From: Mitsuaria sp. PDC51
GTDB taxonomy: Bacteria > Pseudomonadota > Gammaproteobacteria > Burkholderiales > Burkholderiaceae_C
DNA length: 64,000 bases
Direction of reading: 5' to 3'
Assembly: GCF_900113225.1 (NCBI RefSeq)
Contig: NZ_FOZE01000001.1
Coordinates: 1,798,001-1,862,000 of the forward strand
How positions within the stretch are numbered: the first letter of the stretch is position 1; each line of letters opens with the position of its first letter. The translations under genes and the position numbers were made by a program. The notes beneath the pieces were generated by a model. The model ran no database searches and had not been told where the DNA came from. It worked only from the letters and a program-made list of their open reading frames with translations. Below, piece after piece: positions 52,979-62,376 of this stretch.

Positions 52979-54712
52979 ATGAAGACTTTCCGATTGCTTG
53001 TCTGCGCCGCGGCGGCGACCGCGTCGTTCGCGTTCGCGCCGGTCGCGCCGTCGTATGCGGCCTCCGCCGCGCCGGTGGCCGCGCCCAACGGGATGGTGGT
53101 GACGGCGCAGCACCTGGCCACGCGCGTCGGCGTCGACGTGCTGAAGGACGGTGGCAATGCCGTCGACGCCGCGGTGGCGGTGGGGTATGCGCTGGCGGTG
53201 GTGTACCCGGCCGCGGGCAACCTGGGGGGTGGCGGCTTCATGACCATCCAGCTGGCCGACGGCCGCAAGACCTTCCTGGACTTCCGCGAGAAGGCGCCGC
53301 TGGCCGCCACGGCCAACATGTACCTGGACAAGGACGGCAACGTCGTCAAGGGCCTGAGCACGCACGGCCACCTGGCGGTGGGCGTGCCCGGCACGGTGTC
53401 GGGCCTCGAGTACGCGCGCGAGAAGTACGGGACGATGAAGCGCCAGACGCTGATCGCGCCGGCGGTCGCGCTGGCGGATCGCGGCTTCGCGCTGGACCAG
53501 GGCGACGTCGACATGTTCCAGACGGCGACCAAGGACTTCGAGGCCGATCCCGCGTCCGCGGCGATCTTCCTGAACAAGGGCAAGGCCTTCCAGCCCGGCG
53601 ACAAGCTGGTGCAGAAGGACCTGGCGAAGACGCTGCGCGAGGTCTCGGCCAGGGGCACCGACGGCTTCTACAAGGGCTGGGTGGCGAAGGCGCTGGTCGA
53701 GTCGAGCCAGGCCGGCAAGGGCATCCTGACGCAGGCCGACCTGGACCAGTACCGCACGCGCGAGCTGGCGCCGGTCGAGTGCGACTACCGCGGCTACCAC
53801 GTGGTGTCGGCGCCGCCGCCGAGCTCGGGGGGCGTGATCATCTGCGAGATGCTCAACATCCTGGAGGGCTATCCGCTGCGGCAACTGGGCTGGGGCTCGG
53901 CGCAGGGCGTGCATTACCAGATCGAGGCGATGCGGCATGCCTACGTCGATCGCAACAGCACCCTCGGCGATCCGGACTTCGTGAAGAACCCGCTGCAGCG
54001 GCTGCTGGACAAGGACTACGCGGCCAAGATCCGCGCCGCGATCGATCCGGCCAAGGCCGGGGTGTCGCAGGACCTCAAGCCGGGCGTGCCGCCGCATGAG
54101 GGCAGCAACACCACGCATTACTCCATCGCCGACAAGTGGGGCAACGCGGTGTCGGTGACCTACACGCTGAACGACTGGTTCGGCGCCAAGGTCACCGCCG
54201 CGAAGACCGGCGTGCTGCTCAACAACGAGATGGACGACTTCACCTCCAAGGTGGGCGTGCCCAACATGTACGGCCTGGTGCAGGGCGAAGCCAATGCGAT
54301 CGCTCCGGGCAAGCGGCCGCTGTCCTCGATGAGCCCGACGATCGTGACCAAGGACGGCAAGCCGGTGATGGTGGTGGGCACGCCGGGCGGCAGCCGCATC
54401 ATCACGGCGGTGCTGCAGACGATGATCAATGCGATCGACTACGACATGACCGTCCAGGAGGCGGTGGACGCGCCGCGCTTCCACCACCAGTGGATGCCGG
54501 ACCTGACGAACGTGGAGCCCTACGCGCTGTCGCCGGACACGCGCCGGATCCTCGAGGGCATGGGCCACAAGCTGGGCGCGCCGCATCCGGCGAACCACCT
54601 GGCGGCGATCATCGTCGGCGCGCCTTCGCTGAACGGGAAGCCGGTGGGCAACAACCGGTTCTACGGCGCGAACGATCCGCGCCGCAACACGGGGCTGGCC
54701 GCCGGTTATTGA
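52979..54712 (+). CDS. ggt: Gamma-glutamyltransferase
   Basis: A 577-residue periplasmic Ntn-hydrolase that cleaves glutathione and other gamma-glutamyl compounds. A signal peptide occupies about residues 1-28 (ending PSYAASA). The proenzyme cleaves itself before Thr378 (SNTTHYSIADKWGNAVSVTY), the nucleophile of the small subunit. GNLGGGGFMTI and GGSRIITAVLQTMIN are also characteristic. Its stop codon lies in the first copy of a 13-bp tandem repeat, facing a convergent phosphatase gene. Confidence 0.96.
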   Translation: MKTFRLLVCAAAATASFAFAPVAPSYAASAAPVAAPNGMVVTAQHLATRVGVDVLKDGGNAVDAAVAVGYALAVVYPAAGNLGGGGFMTIQLADGRKTFLDFREKAPLAATANMYLDKDGNVVKGLSTHGHLAVGVPGTVSGLEYAREKYGTMKRQTLIAPAVALADRGFALDQGDVDMFQTATKDFEADPASAAIFLNKGKAFQPGDKLVQKDLAKTLREVSARGTDGFYKGWVAKALVESSQAGKGILTQADLDQYRTRELAPVECDYRGYHVVSAPPPSSGGVIICEMLNILEGYPLRQLGWGSAQGVHYQIEAMRHAYVDRNSTLGDPDFVKNPLQRLLDKDYAAKIRAAIDPAKAGVSQDLKPGVPPHEGSNTTHYSIADKWGNAVSVTYTLNDWFGAKVTAAKTGVLLNNEMDDFTSKVGVPNMYGLVQGEANAIAPGKRPLSSMSPTIVTKDGKPVMVVGTPGGSRIITAVLQTMINAIDYDMTVQEAVDAPRFHHQWMPDLTNVEPYALSPDTRRILEGMGHKLGAPHPANHLAAIIVGAPSLNGKPVGNNRFYGANDPRRNTGLAAGY

Positions 54713-54781
54713 GCGCGGTGGTCGAGGCCGGGCATCGAGCCCGGGGATCGAACCCGGCGATCGAACCCGGCTATTGAGCCG
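54704..54781. repeat. Six tandem 13-bp repeats across two convergent stop codons
   Basis: Units at 54704, 54717, 54730, 54743, 54756 and 54769 follow the consensus GGNNATCGARCCC. The three central copies are GGGCATCGAGCCC, GGGGATCGAACCC and GGCGATCGAACCC. The first copy contains the ggt stop and the last the phosphatase stop. Confidence 0.8.
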
Positions 54782-55778
54782 AGGCGGCGGAAGCCGCTGC
54801 GGCTGCCGCGGCTGCGGTAGCCGCCGAGCCTGGCGAGCCCGCCGTGTTTCCCGCGCCCGTTGTGCCCGCCGCAGCGGGCTCGGCGGCCGCGGGACCCGCC
54901 CACGGCTTCAAGGCCGCGTAGCGCTGGGTGAGCGACAGCGCATCGCCCCAGGAGCCATAGGTCGGATTGGGGATCGGGACCCAGGTCGTGCCCCAGCGCG
55001 CGGCGTGGTCCGGCTCGACGTAGCGGGCGCGCGGGGCGAAGTCGTTGAGGTCGTCGCCGACCAGCATCGCGATGCGGTGCGTGCGCGCGACGGCCTCCCG
55101 GCGCGGCGTCTTGTCCGAGGCCGCCCATTCCGCGCGCTCGCCGCGCAGCATCACGTCGGCGGGCGCGACCGCATGGCCGAGCACGCGGCTCAGGTTGGCG
55201 ATCGTCTGCGCCTTCTGCGGGCAGGCGGCGTGGAAGCCGTCCGGGCCGAAGGGGCCGTCGGCCGGGCAACGCCGGTTGGTGATGAAGACGACCCGGAAGC
55301 CGGTCGCGCGCGCCCGTGCGATGAACTCGGGCGCGCCGGGAATGGCGGCGGCCTGGGCGCTGGCCACCCAGGCGGCCCAGCTGCTTTCCTCGTAGCTGCG
55401 ACCGTCGCGGATCTGCCAGGCCTCATAGGGCGAGTTGTCGAGCACGGTCTCGTCCACGTCCAGCACGATGGCCGGCGGCTTGCGCGAGAAGCCGCCCTGC
55501 GCCGCCTGTTCCAGCGAGGCCGTCTCGCGCGTGGCCCGACGCGCCGCGCCCAGGCGGGCGGTCGCGGCGCGGTAGACCGCCAGCGTGGCGGCCTGGCGCT
55601 CGACCGCGGTCTGGAACCAGAGCGTGGCGTTGAGGTTCTCGCGCGCCATCACCGGCTGGGCGACGGCGGCGGACGACACGGCCAGGCCGGTCAGGCAGGC
55701 GAGTCCGCCCAAGGCGGCCAGGCAGGTCGACCGGCTCGGCACTCGCCGGGCGAAGGAGGGCAGGAAGGCGCGGGGCAT
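54771..55778 (-). CDS. Secreted HAD acid phosphatase (class B / e(P4)-like)
   Basis: A 335-residue protein with a signal peptide (basic start, hydrophobic 18-40, ending AVAQ). The HAD nucleophile motif is DVDETVLDN at residues 107-115, followed by motif 2 VFITNR and an acidic motif VGDDLNDF. It resembles 5'-nucleotidase, lipoprotein e(P4) family phosphatases, but no lipobox cysteine is seen at the cleavage site. The last 45 residues are a low-complexity Ala/Ser/Gly tail. Probably scavenges phosphate in the periplasm. Confidence 0.9.
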   Translation of the reverse strand: MPRAFLPSFARRVPSRSTCLAALGGLACLTGLAVSSAAVAQPVMARENLNATLWFQTAVERQAATLAVYRAATARLGAARRATRETASLEQAAQGGFSRKPPAIVLDVDETVLDNSPYEAWQIRDGRSYEESSWAAWVASAQAAAIPGAPEFIARARATGFRVVFITNRRCPADGPFGPDGFHAACPQKAQTIANLSRVLGHAVAPADVMLRGERAEWAASDKTPRREAVARTHRIAMLVGDDLNDFAPRARYVEPDHAARWGTTWVPIPNPTYGSWGDALSLTQRYAALKPWAGPAAAEPAAAGTTGAGNTAGSPGSAATAAAAAAAASAASAQ

Positions 55779-55889
55779 GGCGGGTCGTTCTCTCGGTTGG
55801 AAACGCGGGATCGCGGAAGTGAGGAAGTGCGGAGGTGCAGGGCGGGATCGCGGGATTGTTTCGCAGCCCGAGGCTGCACGGTCGGCGGA

Positions 55890-57317
55890 CTAGGTCGAGT
55901 CCGGCGCGTCCTGGGCCACCGCCATCAGGTCGCGCGGATGGAGCATGAGCTCGCGCGCGGTCCGCAGCGTCGCATGTTGGCGCAGCACTGGCTTGAAGGC
56001 GGGCGCCGTCAGCAGTTGGTCCCAGACCGCCTTGAGCTGGCGGGGTTCCACCGGGACGCCGCGCTCGAGCCGGTCGGCGAAGTCCAGGCTCGCCGGCGCC
56101 GACAGCAACTGCATGCGGCTCGCGGCGCTGAGCAGCCGCGGTGCCTGCTCGGCCGGCGCGTCGCTGCAATAGAGCACCGCGCGGGCCAGGTCGTCTTCCT
56201 CGGTCGGCAGGGCGCGCAGCGAGGCGCCCCGCAAGGGGATCTCGCCTTGATGCGAGAAAAAGGCATAGGTCGACTGCGGGTCCGCCTGCGCCAGCAGCCG
56301 CAGGCCGCGCAGCAGCCGGGGCAGGTCGGTGGTCGCTGCATCGGCCGAGGCCTTGGCCTCGACCAGCAGGAGCAGGTCCCAGGCGCCGGTGTCGTGGCGG
56401 CGCAGCAGCGCCACGTCCCATTCGCTCTTGGCGCGCCGCGGATCGCCGGGGATCGACGACGGCACCTTCAAGGAAGTCGCCACGCGGTAGCGCGGCGGGT
56501 CCTCTCCCGCATTCAGACGCGCGGCCAGGACCTCGAGCGCCTGCGCGGCAAGCGCTTCCACGGCGTCGCCGCGGCGCTGCGCGTCGCTGCCGGCCGAGGC
56601 GGCCTGCGCGGTGCCCGCCGCGGGGCCTTGCCGTGCCCACAGCGCGCGATATCGCTGCACCTCGTCCCGCTGGCCCAGTGCCTCGATCCGGCAAAGCCGC
56701 CTGAGCGCGTCATCGCTGACGATCCGCTCCAGGCTGCGAAACAGCACCGGCTCGTCTTGCACCTCGGGCAAGCCCAGGAGGTCCATGATCGCGTCGTCGA
56801 CGTCGGACCAGTCCGCCGCGGCGCTCGCCTGCTGCATCCGCTGCAAGCCGTCCCGGATCTCGCCGGCGGGGTGGTCCTGCAGCTTCGCCGGATGGGCCAG
56901 CGCATTGGCCGCCGAACGGATCTGCCGCCGGTCCGCCTCCGCATGCGCATTGAGCGAGGCGAACTCGCGCACGGCGGACGAGCGATGGCGCAGCACCGTC
57001 GCCTGGAGCGCGGCATCGCCGTGCTCCGGCTGCATGGCTTCGGCGATGTGTCGCGCGAGGGCGTCGAGGAAAAGCGCACGAACATCGTCGCCTGGCGCCG
57101 AGTCGGCGGCCAGCGCCTGCCGCGCGTGCTCAATCGCGGTGGCGAGCGCGGTCGCGCTGTCGCAGTCGCGGACCTCGTCGAGCGATTCCGGCAACGCTGG
57201 CGTGCGGAAGCGGCGCACGGCGAGCTTCAATCGGTCGGTGATCGCCTGCGGGAGGAGCGCGCATTCCTGGCGCGGTTCAGGCGATGACGAAGGCAGGGGC
57301 GGCGAAGCAGGCGGCAT
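55890..57317 (-). CDS. Unknown protein with PD-(D/E)XK nuclease-like pattern
   Basis: A 475-residue protein I do not recognise. The N-terminal 250 residues look helical. After about residue 250 comes a helix with Glu254 (RRGDAVEALAAQALEVLAAR), then SEWDVALLRR with Asp301 and LLLLVEAKAS with Glu320 and Lys322, spaced like the D...ExK core of restriction-endonuclease-fold proteins. The protein has no signal peptide. The start at 57317 is uncertain (another ATG at 57380), with no clear ribosome-binding site. It stands alone between the phosphatase and chrA genes. Confidence 0.7.
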   Translation of the reverse strand: MPPASPPLPSSSPEPRQECALLPQAITDRLKLAVRRFRTPALPESLDEVRDCDSATALATAIEHARQALAADSAPGDDVRALFLDALARHIAEAMQPEHGDAALQATVLRHRSSAVREFASLNAHAEADRRQIRSAANALAHPAKLQDHPAGEIRDGLQRMQQASAAADWSDVDDAIMDLLGLPEVQDEPVLFRSLERIVSDDALRRLCRIEALGQRDEVQRYRALWARQGPAAGTAQAASAGSDAQRRGDAVEALAAQALEVLAARLNAGEDPPRYRVATSLKVPSSIPGDPRRAKSEWDVALLRRHDTGAWDLLLLVEAKASADAATTDLPRLLRGLRLLAQADPQSTYAFFSHQGEIPLRGASLRALPTEEDDLARAVLYCSDAPAEQAPRLLSAASRMQLLSAPASLDFADRLERGVPVEPRQLKAVWDQLLTAPAFKPVLRQHATLRTARELMLHPRDLMAVAQDAPDST

Positions 57318-57461
57318 GGCGGCGACAAGGCATCGGAAGCGCGTCGAGGCGCCATTGTGGCGCTGCCGGCGCTCCCGCATGCGGAGGGCAGCGCCGTGAT
57401 CACCCGCGAGGACGCAGGAGGCGCTCGCTGTTGCCGCCGTGACGCCGCCGCTACGCCGCCG

Positions 57462-58835
57462 TCACGCCGCCGGCATCGCCAGCGCCAGCGCGAGCCCGAT
57501 CGCGCCGCACGCGCTGAGCAGCGGGATCACGCCCCACTTGAAGCGGAACAGCGCGATCGCCGCGCCCGCGGCGATCAGCGCGGACGTGGCGTCGAAGGGG
57601 CCGCCCAGCCCCTGCGGCCAGAACACGTGGCTCGCGAAGAACAGCGCCAGGTTGACGATCACGCCCACCACGGCCGCGGTGATCGCGGTCAGCGGCGCGG
57701 TCAGGCGCAGGTCGCCGTGGGTCGCCTCGATGACCGGGCCGCCGGCCAGCACGAAGACGAAGGAGGGCAGGAAGGTGAAGCAGGTGACCAGCGCCGCCGC
57801 CGCGGCACCGGCGGCGAAGAGCGCGTCCGGTCCGAAGACCTGTTCTTTCCATCCGCCCAGGAATCCGACGAAGGCGACCACCATGATGAGCGGCCCCGGC
57901 GTGGTCTCGCCCAGCGCGAGGCCATCGATCATCTGCGGCCCGGTGGCCCAGTGGTGGTGCTCGACGGCGCCCTGAACGACGTAGGGCAGCACCGCGTAGG
58001 CGCCGCCGAAGGTCATCAGCGCGGCCTTGGTGAAGAACAGCCCCATCTGCGTGAACGCGCCGTCGAGCCCATACACGGCGATCAAGGCGCCCATCGCGGC
58101 GAGCCACAGCCCCAGGCCCACGATCAGCACCCGGGCGAGGCGACCGCGGGTGAAGCGGGCGTGCGGGGGCGTCGGGGTGTCGTCGTCGATCAGCGCCGGG
58201 CCGTAGCCGGCCTGCGCGGCGGCGTGCGCGGCGCCGGGCGAGAACACCTGCGGCGCGAAGCGCGCGCCGATCGCGCCGGCGATCCCGGCGCCCAGCACGA
58301 TGAGCGGGAAGGGCAGGTCCAGGAGGATCGCCACCAGCGCCGCGACCGCGATGCTCCACAGCCAGCCGTTGCGCAGCACGCGACGGCCGATGCGGTGGGC
58401 CGCGTGCAGCACGAGCGCGGTGACCGCGGGCTTGATCCCGTAGAAGACCCCCGCGACCGCCGGCAGCGTGCCGAAGGCGACGTAGATCCACGACAGCGCG
58501 ACGAGGATGAACAGCGACGGCAGCACGAAGAGTCCGCCAGCGACGATGCCGCCCCAGCCACGGTGCATCAGCCAGCCGATGTAGGTGGCGAGCTGCTGGG
58601 CTTCGGGGCCGGGCAGCAGCATGCAGTAGTTGAGCGCATGCAGGAAGCGCCGCTCGCTGATCCAGCGGCGGCGCTCGACCAGCTCGGCATGCATGATCGC
58701 GATCTGCCCGGCCGGGCCACCGAAGCTGATGAAGCCCAGCTTCAGCCAGAAGAGGAAGGCTTCCCGGAAGGAGACGGGGGCGGGGCGGTCCGGGGGCGAA
58801 GCGACCGTGGCGGTGGAATCGTTCGGACGGGTCAT
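57462..58835 (-). CDS. chrA: Chromate transporter ChrA, long (two-domain) form
   Basis: A 457-residue membrane protein with two homologous CHR domains. The first begins FREAFLFWLKLGFISFGGPA and contains LLPGPEAQQLATYIGW; the second includes FFTKAALMTFGGAYAVLPYV and GLALGETTPGPLIMVVAFVG. The family exports chromate in the best-known cases, but many relatives are uncharacterised. The start at 58835 was chosen before the family's conserved N-terminus rather than much further upstream. Confidence 0.92.
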   Translation of the reverse strand: MTRPNDSTATVASPPDRPAPVSFREAFLFWLKLGFISFGGPAGQIAIMHAELVERRRWISERRFLHALNYCMLLPGPEAQQLATYIGWLMHRGWGGIVAGGLFVLPSLFILVALSWIYVAFGTLPAVAGVFYGIKPAVTALVLHAAHRIGRRVLRNGWLWSIAVAALVAILLDLPFPLIVLGAGIAGAIGARFAPQVFSPGAAHAAAQAGYGPALIDDDTPTPPHARFTRGRLARVLIVGLGLWLAAMGALIAVYGLDGAFTQMGLFFTKAALMTFGGAYAVLPYVVQGAVEHHHWATGPQMIDGLALGETTPGPLIMVVAFVGFLGGWKEQVFGPDALFAAGAAAAALVTCFTFLPSFVFVLAGGPVIEATHGDLRLTAPLTAITAAVVGVIVNLALFFASHVFWPQGLGGPFDATSALIAAGAAIALFRFKWGVIPLLSACGAIGLALALAMPAA

Positions 58836-58958
58836 GCGCGGGGGGCGGACAACTGGATGGGGACGATGGGTTGGCGGCGAAGTGTGCCTCAGGCCGCCGT
58901 CCGCGAGGTGGGCCGCGTGGCAAGATCGCCGCCTCTCGATGACCCGACCGACTTGCCC

Positions 58959-59363
58959 ATGCGAGCTCCCCTGATCCCGATGCTCCTCGCCCTGGCGCTG
59001 GCCGCGCCGATCGCCGGCCGGGCCGATCCACTGCCCGCGGCGGCGAAGGCCGAGGTCACCGCCTTGCTGGGGCGACTGCAAGCCTCGTCCTGCGAGTTCA
59101 ATCGCAACGGCGATTGGCACTCGGCGTCCGACGCGAAGCGGCACCTGGAACGCAAGCTCGCCTACCTGGAGGACAAGCAGCTCGTGAAAACAGCGGAGCA
59201 GTTCATCGAGCTCGGCGCCTCGAAGAGCAGCATGAGCGGCAAGCCTTACCTGGTGCGTTGTGCGGGCGCCTCGCCGGTCGAGAGCAAGGCGTGGCTCATG
59301 CGCGAACTGGCAGCCGTACGCGCCGCGGCCAAGGGCGCGTCGGCGCCGCCGTCGACACGCTAG
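58959..59363 (+). CDS. DUF5329-like exported protein
   Basis: A 134-residue protein with a signal peptide (MRAPLIPMLLALALAAPIAG, cleavage near RAD). The mature part has the pattern of DUF5329: EVTALLGRLQASSCEFNRNG, HLERKLAYLED, FIELGASKSSMSGKPYLVRC, with two cysteines that may pair in the periplasm. Function unknown. It is divergent from chrA. Confidence 0.8.
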   Translation: MRAPLIPMLLALALAAPIAGRADPLPAAAKAEVTALLGRLQASSCEFNRNGDWHSASDAKRHLERKLAYLEDKQLVKTAEQFIELGASKSSMSGKPYLVRCAGASPVESKAWLMRELAAVRAAAKGASAPPSTR

Positions 59364-59528
59364 GGACGGCGATCGCTCCGCGGGCTCCCTCTGGCGATGG
59401 CGCGAGAGGATGCCGGCTCGCCAGCACCGCAGTGACCGGAGCCGTCGATATCATGCGCAGCCGCCGGTCCCGCGCGGACCGGCCGCCAACCAACGCGCCG
59501 CAGTGCGCGACATCAGGGAGAAGATTTC

Positions 59529-59957
59529 ATGCGGGCAGTGCTGCTCATCGTCATCGTCGTGGTGCTCGGCGTCATCGGCTGGAAGAAGCGCGACGAGATC
59601 CCGTTCCTGCGCGATGCCACGCGCCAGCTGGAGCGCCAGGCCGGCAAGGTCGAGCTGCCGAAGCTGCGCACCGGCAACGACACGCCGCCCGGGGCCGGTG
59701 GCGGTTCGGCCCCGACCCCGGGCGGCGTGCGCCGCTGCGTCGTCGACGGCCAGGTGCTCTACACCAACGAGGCCTGCCCGCGCGGCAGCGCCGAGCAGAA
59801 GGTCAAGGGCGGCACGGTGTCGGTGATGCCGGCCTACAAGGCCCCGCCGCCGCCCGAGCAGGCCGGCTCCGGCATCCCCAATGCGCGGGACTTGCTCGCG
59901 CCCAAGGGCGGCACGCTCAAGGACAAGGCCCAGGAACGGGCGATGGAGGGGTTGTAA
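59529..59957 (+). CDS. Small membrane-anchored protein, DUF4124-like
   Basis: A 142-residue protein with one N-terminal helix (VLLIVIVVVLGVIGWKK) and no cleavage site, so anchored. A Gly/Pro linker precedes a short domain with VRRCVVDGQVLYTNEACPRG, which resembles DUF4124 (a cysteine pair around a D-G-x-V/I-x-Y/F-x-N/D core). The C-terminus is Pro-rich then charged. No function is known. Confidence 0.7.
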   Translation: MRAVLLIVIVVVLGVIGWKKRDEIPFLRDATRQLERQAGKVELPKLRTGNDTPPGAGGGSAPTPGGVRRCVVDGQVLYTNEACPRGSAEQKVKGGTVSVMPAYKAPPPPEQAGSGIPNARDLLAPKGGTLKDKAQERAMEGL

Positions 59958-60115
59958 CACCCCCCGCATTCCCGGGTTTACGGGCATCGCGTCACGGGGC
60001 CGGGGCTCAGTAGACTGGCCCTGAGGCCGGCCACGGGACCGGCCACTCGCAGGGAGACCAGCCGGGACAGGGCTCAGCGCCCGCCCGGCGCGCCGGAGCC
60101 GATGCTTCGCAAGCC

Positions 60116-62338
60116 ATGCCGCTGACCGATCCGCAACTCCTTGTCGACGGTGCCGCCAAACGCCGGCGCCGCATGACGGTCTGGCTCGTCGGCGCCAACC
60201 TGACCGTCGCGCTCGTGCTCGCGGCGCTGGTCTGGCATGTGCTGGACGCGTCCCATCGCACCTACGCGACGCAGGCGCGCGATGTCGCCGAAGGCCTGGC
60301 CGCCGTCGCGCAGCTCAACGTCGAGGCCGAGATCGGCCGCGTGGACGCGGTGCTGCGCGCCACCGGCGCCGAGCTCGAACGGCTGATGGCGGCGCCCGGC
60401 GGCGCCCCCGACGCGGTGCTCAACGAGGTGCTGCATGCGCGCTTCGGCCTGCTGCACGGCATCGAGGCCTTCCGCGCCGCCGACGCCAGCGGCGAGGTCC
60501 GCTGGGGCACGCGCCTGCCCGCCGGCGCGCCGGCGCGCGTCCATGACCGCGACTACTTCCTCCAGGCGCGCGCGCTCGCCGAGCCCGCGACGCTGGTGAC
60601 CGGTCCGCTGGTCTCGCGGGTGTCGGGCAACTGGGTGGTGGCGTTCGTGCGGCCGCTGGTCGTGCGGGGCCGCTTCGCGGGCGTCCTCTACGTGAGCGTC
60701 GGCGTCGACCACTTCCGCCACCTCTTCGAGCGCTACGAGCTGGCGCCGCTGGACGCGATGACGCTGCGCCGCGACGACCTGCGGCTGGTCGCGCGCATCG
60801 CGCCGGGCAGTCCGGTGCAGGGCGAGGTCGGCGACACCAAGGTCTCGGCGCGGATGCGCGAGATGCTGGCGGCGAATCCCCGCCAGGGCAGCGTGGTCAC
60901 CACGGTGAGCATCGACGGCCGCGACCGCACCAGCGCCTACCGCGCGCTCGACCACTGGCCCTTCGTCGTTTATGCCGGCGTGAACAACGAGCGCTTCTTC
61001 AAGCCCTGGCGGGAACAGGCCTGGACGGTGGCGTCCCTGGCGGCGCTGGCCTGGCTGCTGGTGGCGCTCGCCACCTGGCATGTGCGGCGCGCCAACCGCC
61101 GCGAGGAGCAGGCCATGACGGCGCTGGCCGAGCAGGGCAAGCGCATCCAGGCGCTGATGCGGGTCTCGGCGGATGGGATCCACATCATCGACGGGCGAGG
61201 GCGGCTGGTGGAGATGAGCGACTCCTTCGCGGAGATGCTCAAGTCCACCCGCGCCTCGCTGATGGGGCGCCACGTCGGCAGCTGGGACGTCAACCAGGAC
61301 GAGACCGCGATCAATGCCTGGCTGGCGAAGATCAAGGCGGGCGACCGACAGCGCGTGGACGTGCAGCATCGCCGGGACGACGGCCAGGTGATCGACGTCG
61401 AGCTGCAGCTCAGCGTCACCGAGATCCGTGGCGAGCTCTACGTGTTCTCGTCGGGGCGCGACGTCACCCAGGCGCGGCGTCTGCAGCGCGAGCAGGCGGC
61501 GATGCTCGACAGCGACCTGGTGGCCATGGCCAAGATCGAGCACCGCACCATCACCTGGCGCAATCGCGCGCTGGAACGCATCCTCGGCTACGGGCCCGGC
61601 GAGCTGCAGGGCGCACCGGCGCGGGTCTTCTATTGGGACGACGCGCAGTACGAGGAGGTCGGGCGGCAGGTGTATTCGGCGCTGGCGGAGCACGGCCACT
61701 ACCGGTCGCAGATCCGGATGCGCAGCAAGGGCGGCGAGGCGGTGTGGGTGGATTTCGGCGCGGCGCCGCTGTCGGTCACCGAGATCTTCGCGATGGCGGT
61801 CGACATCACGCCGATGAAGGCGGCGCATGAGCACCTGGCGCACGCGGCCTTCCACGACGCGCTGACGCAGCTGCCCAACCGGGTGCTGCTGCACGACCGG
61901 ATCGAGCAGGCGCTGGGGGTGGCGCGGCGGGAACGCAAGCGGGTGGCGATCTGCTACCTGGACCTGGACGGCTTCAAGGCCGTCAACGACGAGCACGGGC
62001 ACGACGCCGGCGACCAGTTGCTGGAGACGGTGGCGAGGCGACTGCTGGCCCACATCCGGCCGCTGGACACGGCGGCGCGCCTGGGCGGGGACGAGTTCGT
62101 GCTGGTGCTGACCTGCGTGGACGGCGACGACTGGCGGCCGGTGCTGGCGCGCGTCGTCGATGCCATCGGCGAGCCGGTGGCGCTGAGTTCCGGCGCGATC
62201 GTCGCGGTGGGCGCGACCGTCGGCGTCGCGGTGTTCTCGCCCGACGACACGACCGGCGCGCAGGAGCTCATCGAGCGCGCGGACCACGAGATGCTGCGCG
62301 GCAAGCGCGACGGCAAGGGACGGGTGGTGGCGGGCTGA
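60116..62338 (+). CDS. Membrane-bound diguanylate cyclase with sensor and PAS domains
   Basis: A 740-residue signalling protein. One helix at about 21-43, a periplasmic sensor of the double-Cache/PDC type to about residue 300 (HDRDYFLQARALAEPATLV, YAGVNNERFF), and a second helix at about 303-322 (WTVASLAALAWLLVALATWH). Two PAS domains follow (DGIHIIDGRGRLVEMSDSFA; HRTITWRNRALERILGYG), then a GGDEF domain with intact RLGGDEFVLVL. No EAL domain. It should synthesise cyclic di-GMP in response to a periplasmic ligand. Confidence 0.92.
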   Translation: MPLTDPQLLVDGAAKRRRRMTVWLVGANLTVALVLAALVWHVLDASHRTYATQARDVAEGLAAVAQLNVEAEIGRVDAVLRATGAELERLMAAPGGAPDAVLNEVLHARFGLLHGIEAFRAADASGEVRWGTRLPAGAPARVHDRDYFLQARALAEPATLVTGPLVSRVSGNWVVAFVRPLVVRGRFAGVLYVSVGVDHFRHLFERYELAPLDAMTLRRDDLRLVARIAPGSPVQGEVGDTKVSARMREMLAANPRQGSVVTTVSIDGRDRTSAYRALDHWPFVVYAGVNNERFFKPWREQAWTVASLAALAWLLVALATWHVRRANRREEQAMTALAEQGKRIQALMRVSADGIHIIDGRGRLVEMSDSFAEMLKSTRASLMGRHVGSWDVNQDETAINAWLAKIKAGDRQRVDVQHRRDDGQVIDVELQLSVTEIRGELYVFSSGRDVTQARRLQREQAAMLDSDLVAMAKIEHRTITWRNRALERILGYGPGELQGAPARVFYWDDAQYEEVGRQVYSALAEHGHYRSQIRMRSKGGEAVWVDFGAAPLSVTEIFAMAVDITPMKAAHEHLAHAAFHDALTQLPNRVLLHDRIEQALGVARRERKRVAICYLDLDGFKAVNDEHGHDAGDQLLETVARRLLAHIRPLDTAARLGGDEFVLVLTCVDGDDWRPVLARVVDAIGEPVALSSGAIVAVGATVGVAVFSPDDTTGAQELIERADHEMLRGKRDGKGRVVAG

Positions 62339-62376
62339 GGCGGGGAGGGCCAGCGGGCGGTGGTGGGCGCCGCGCC

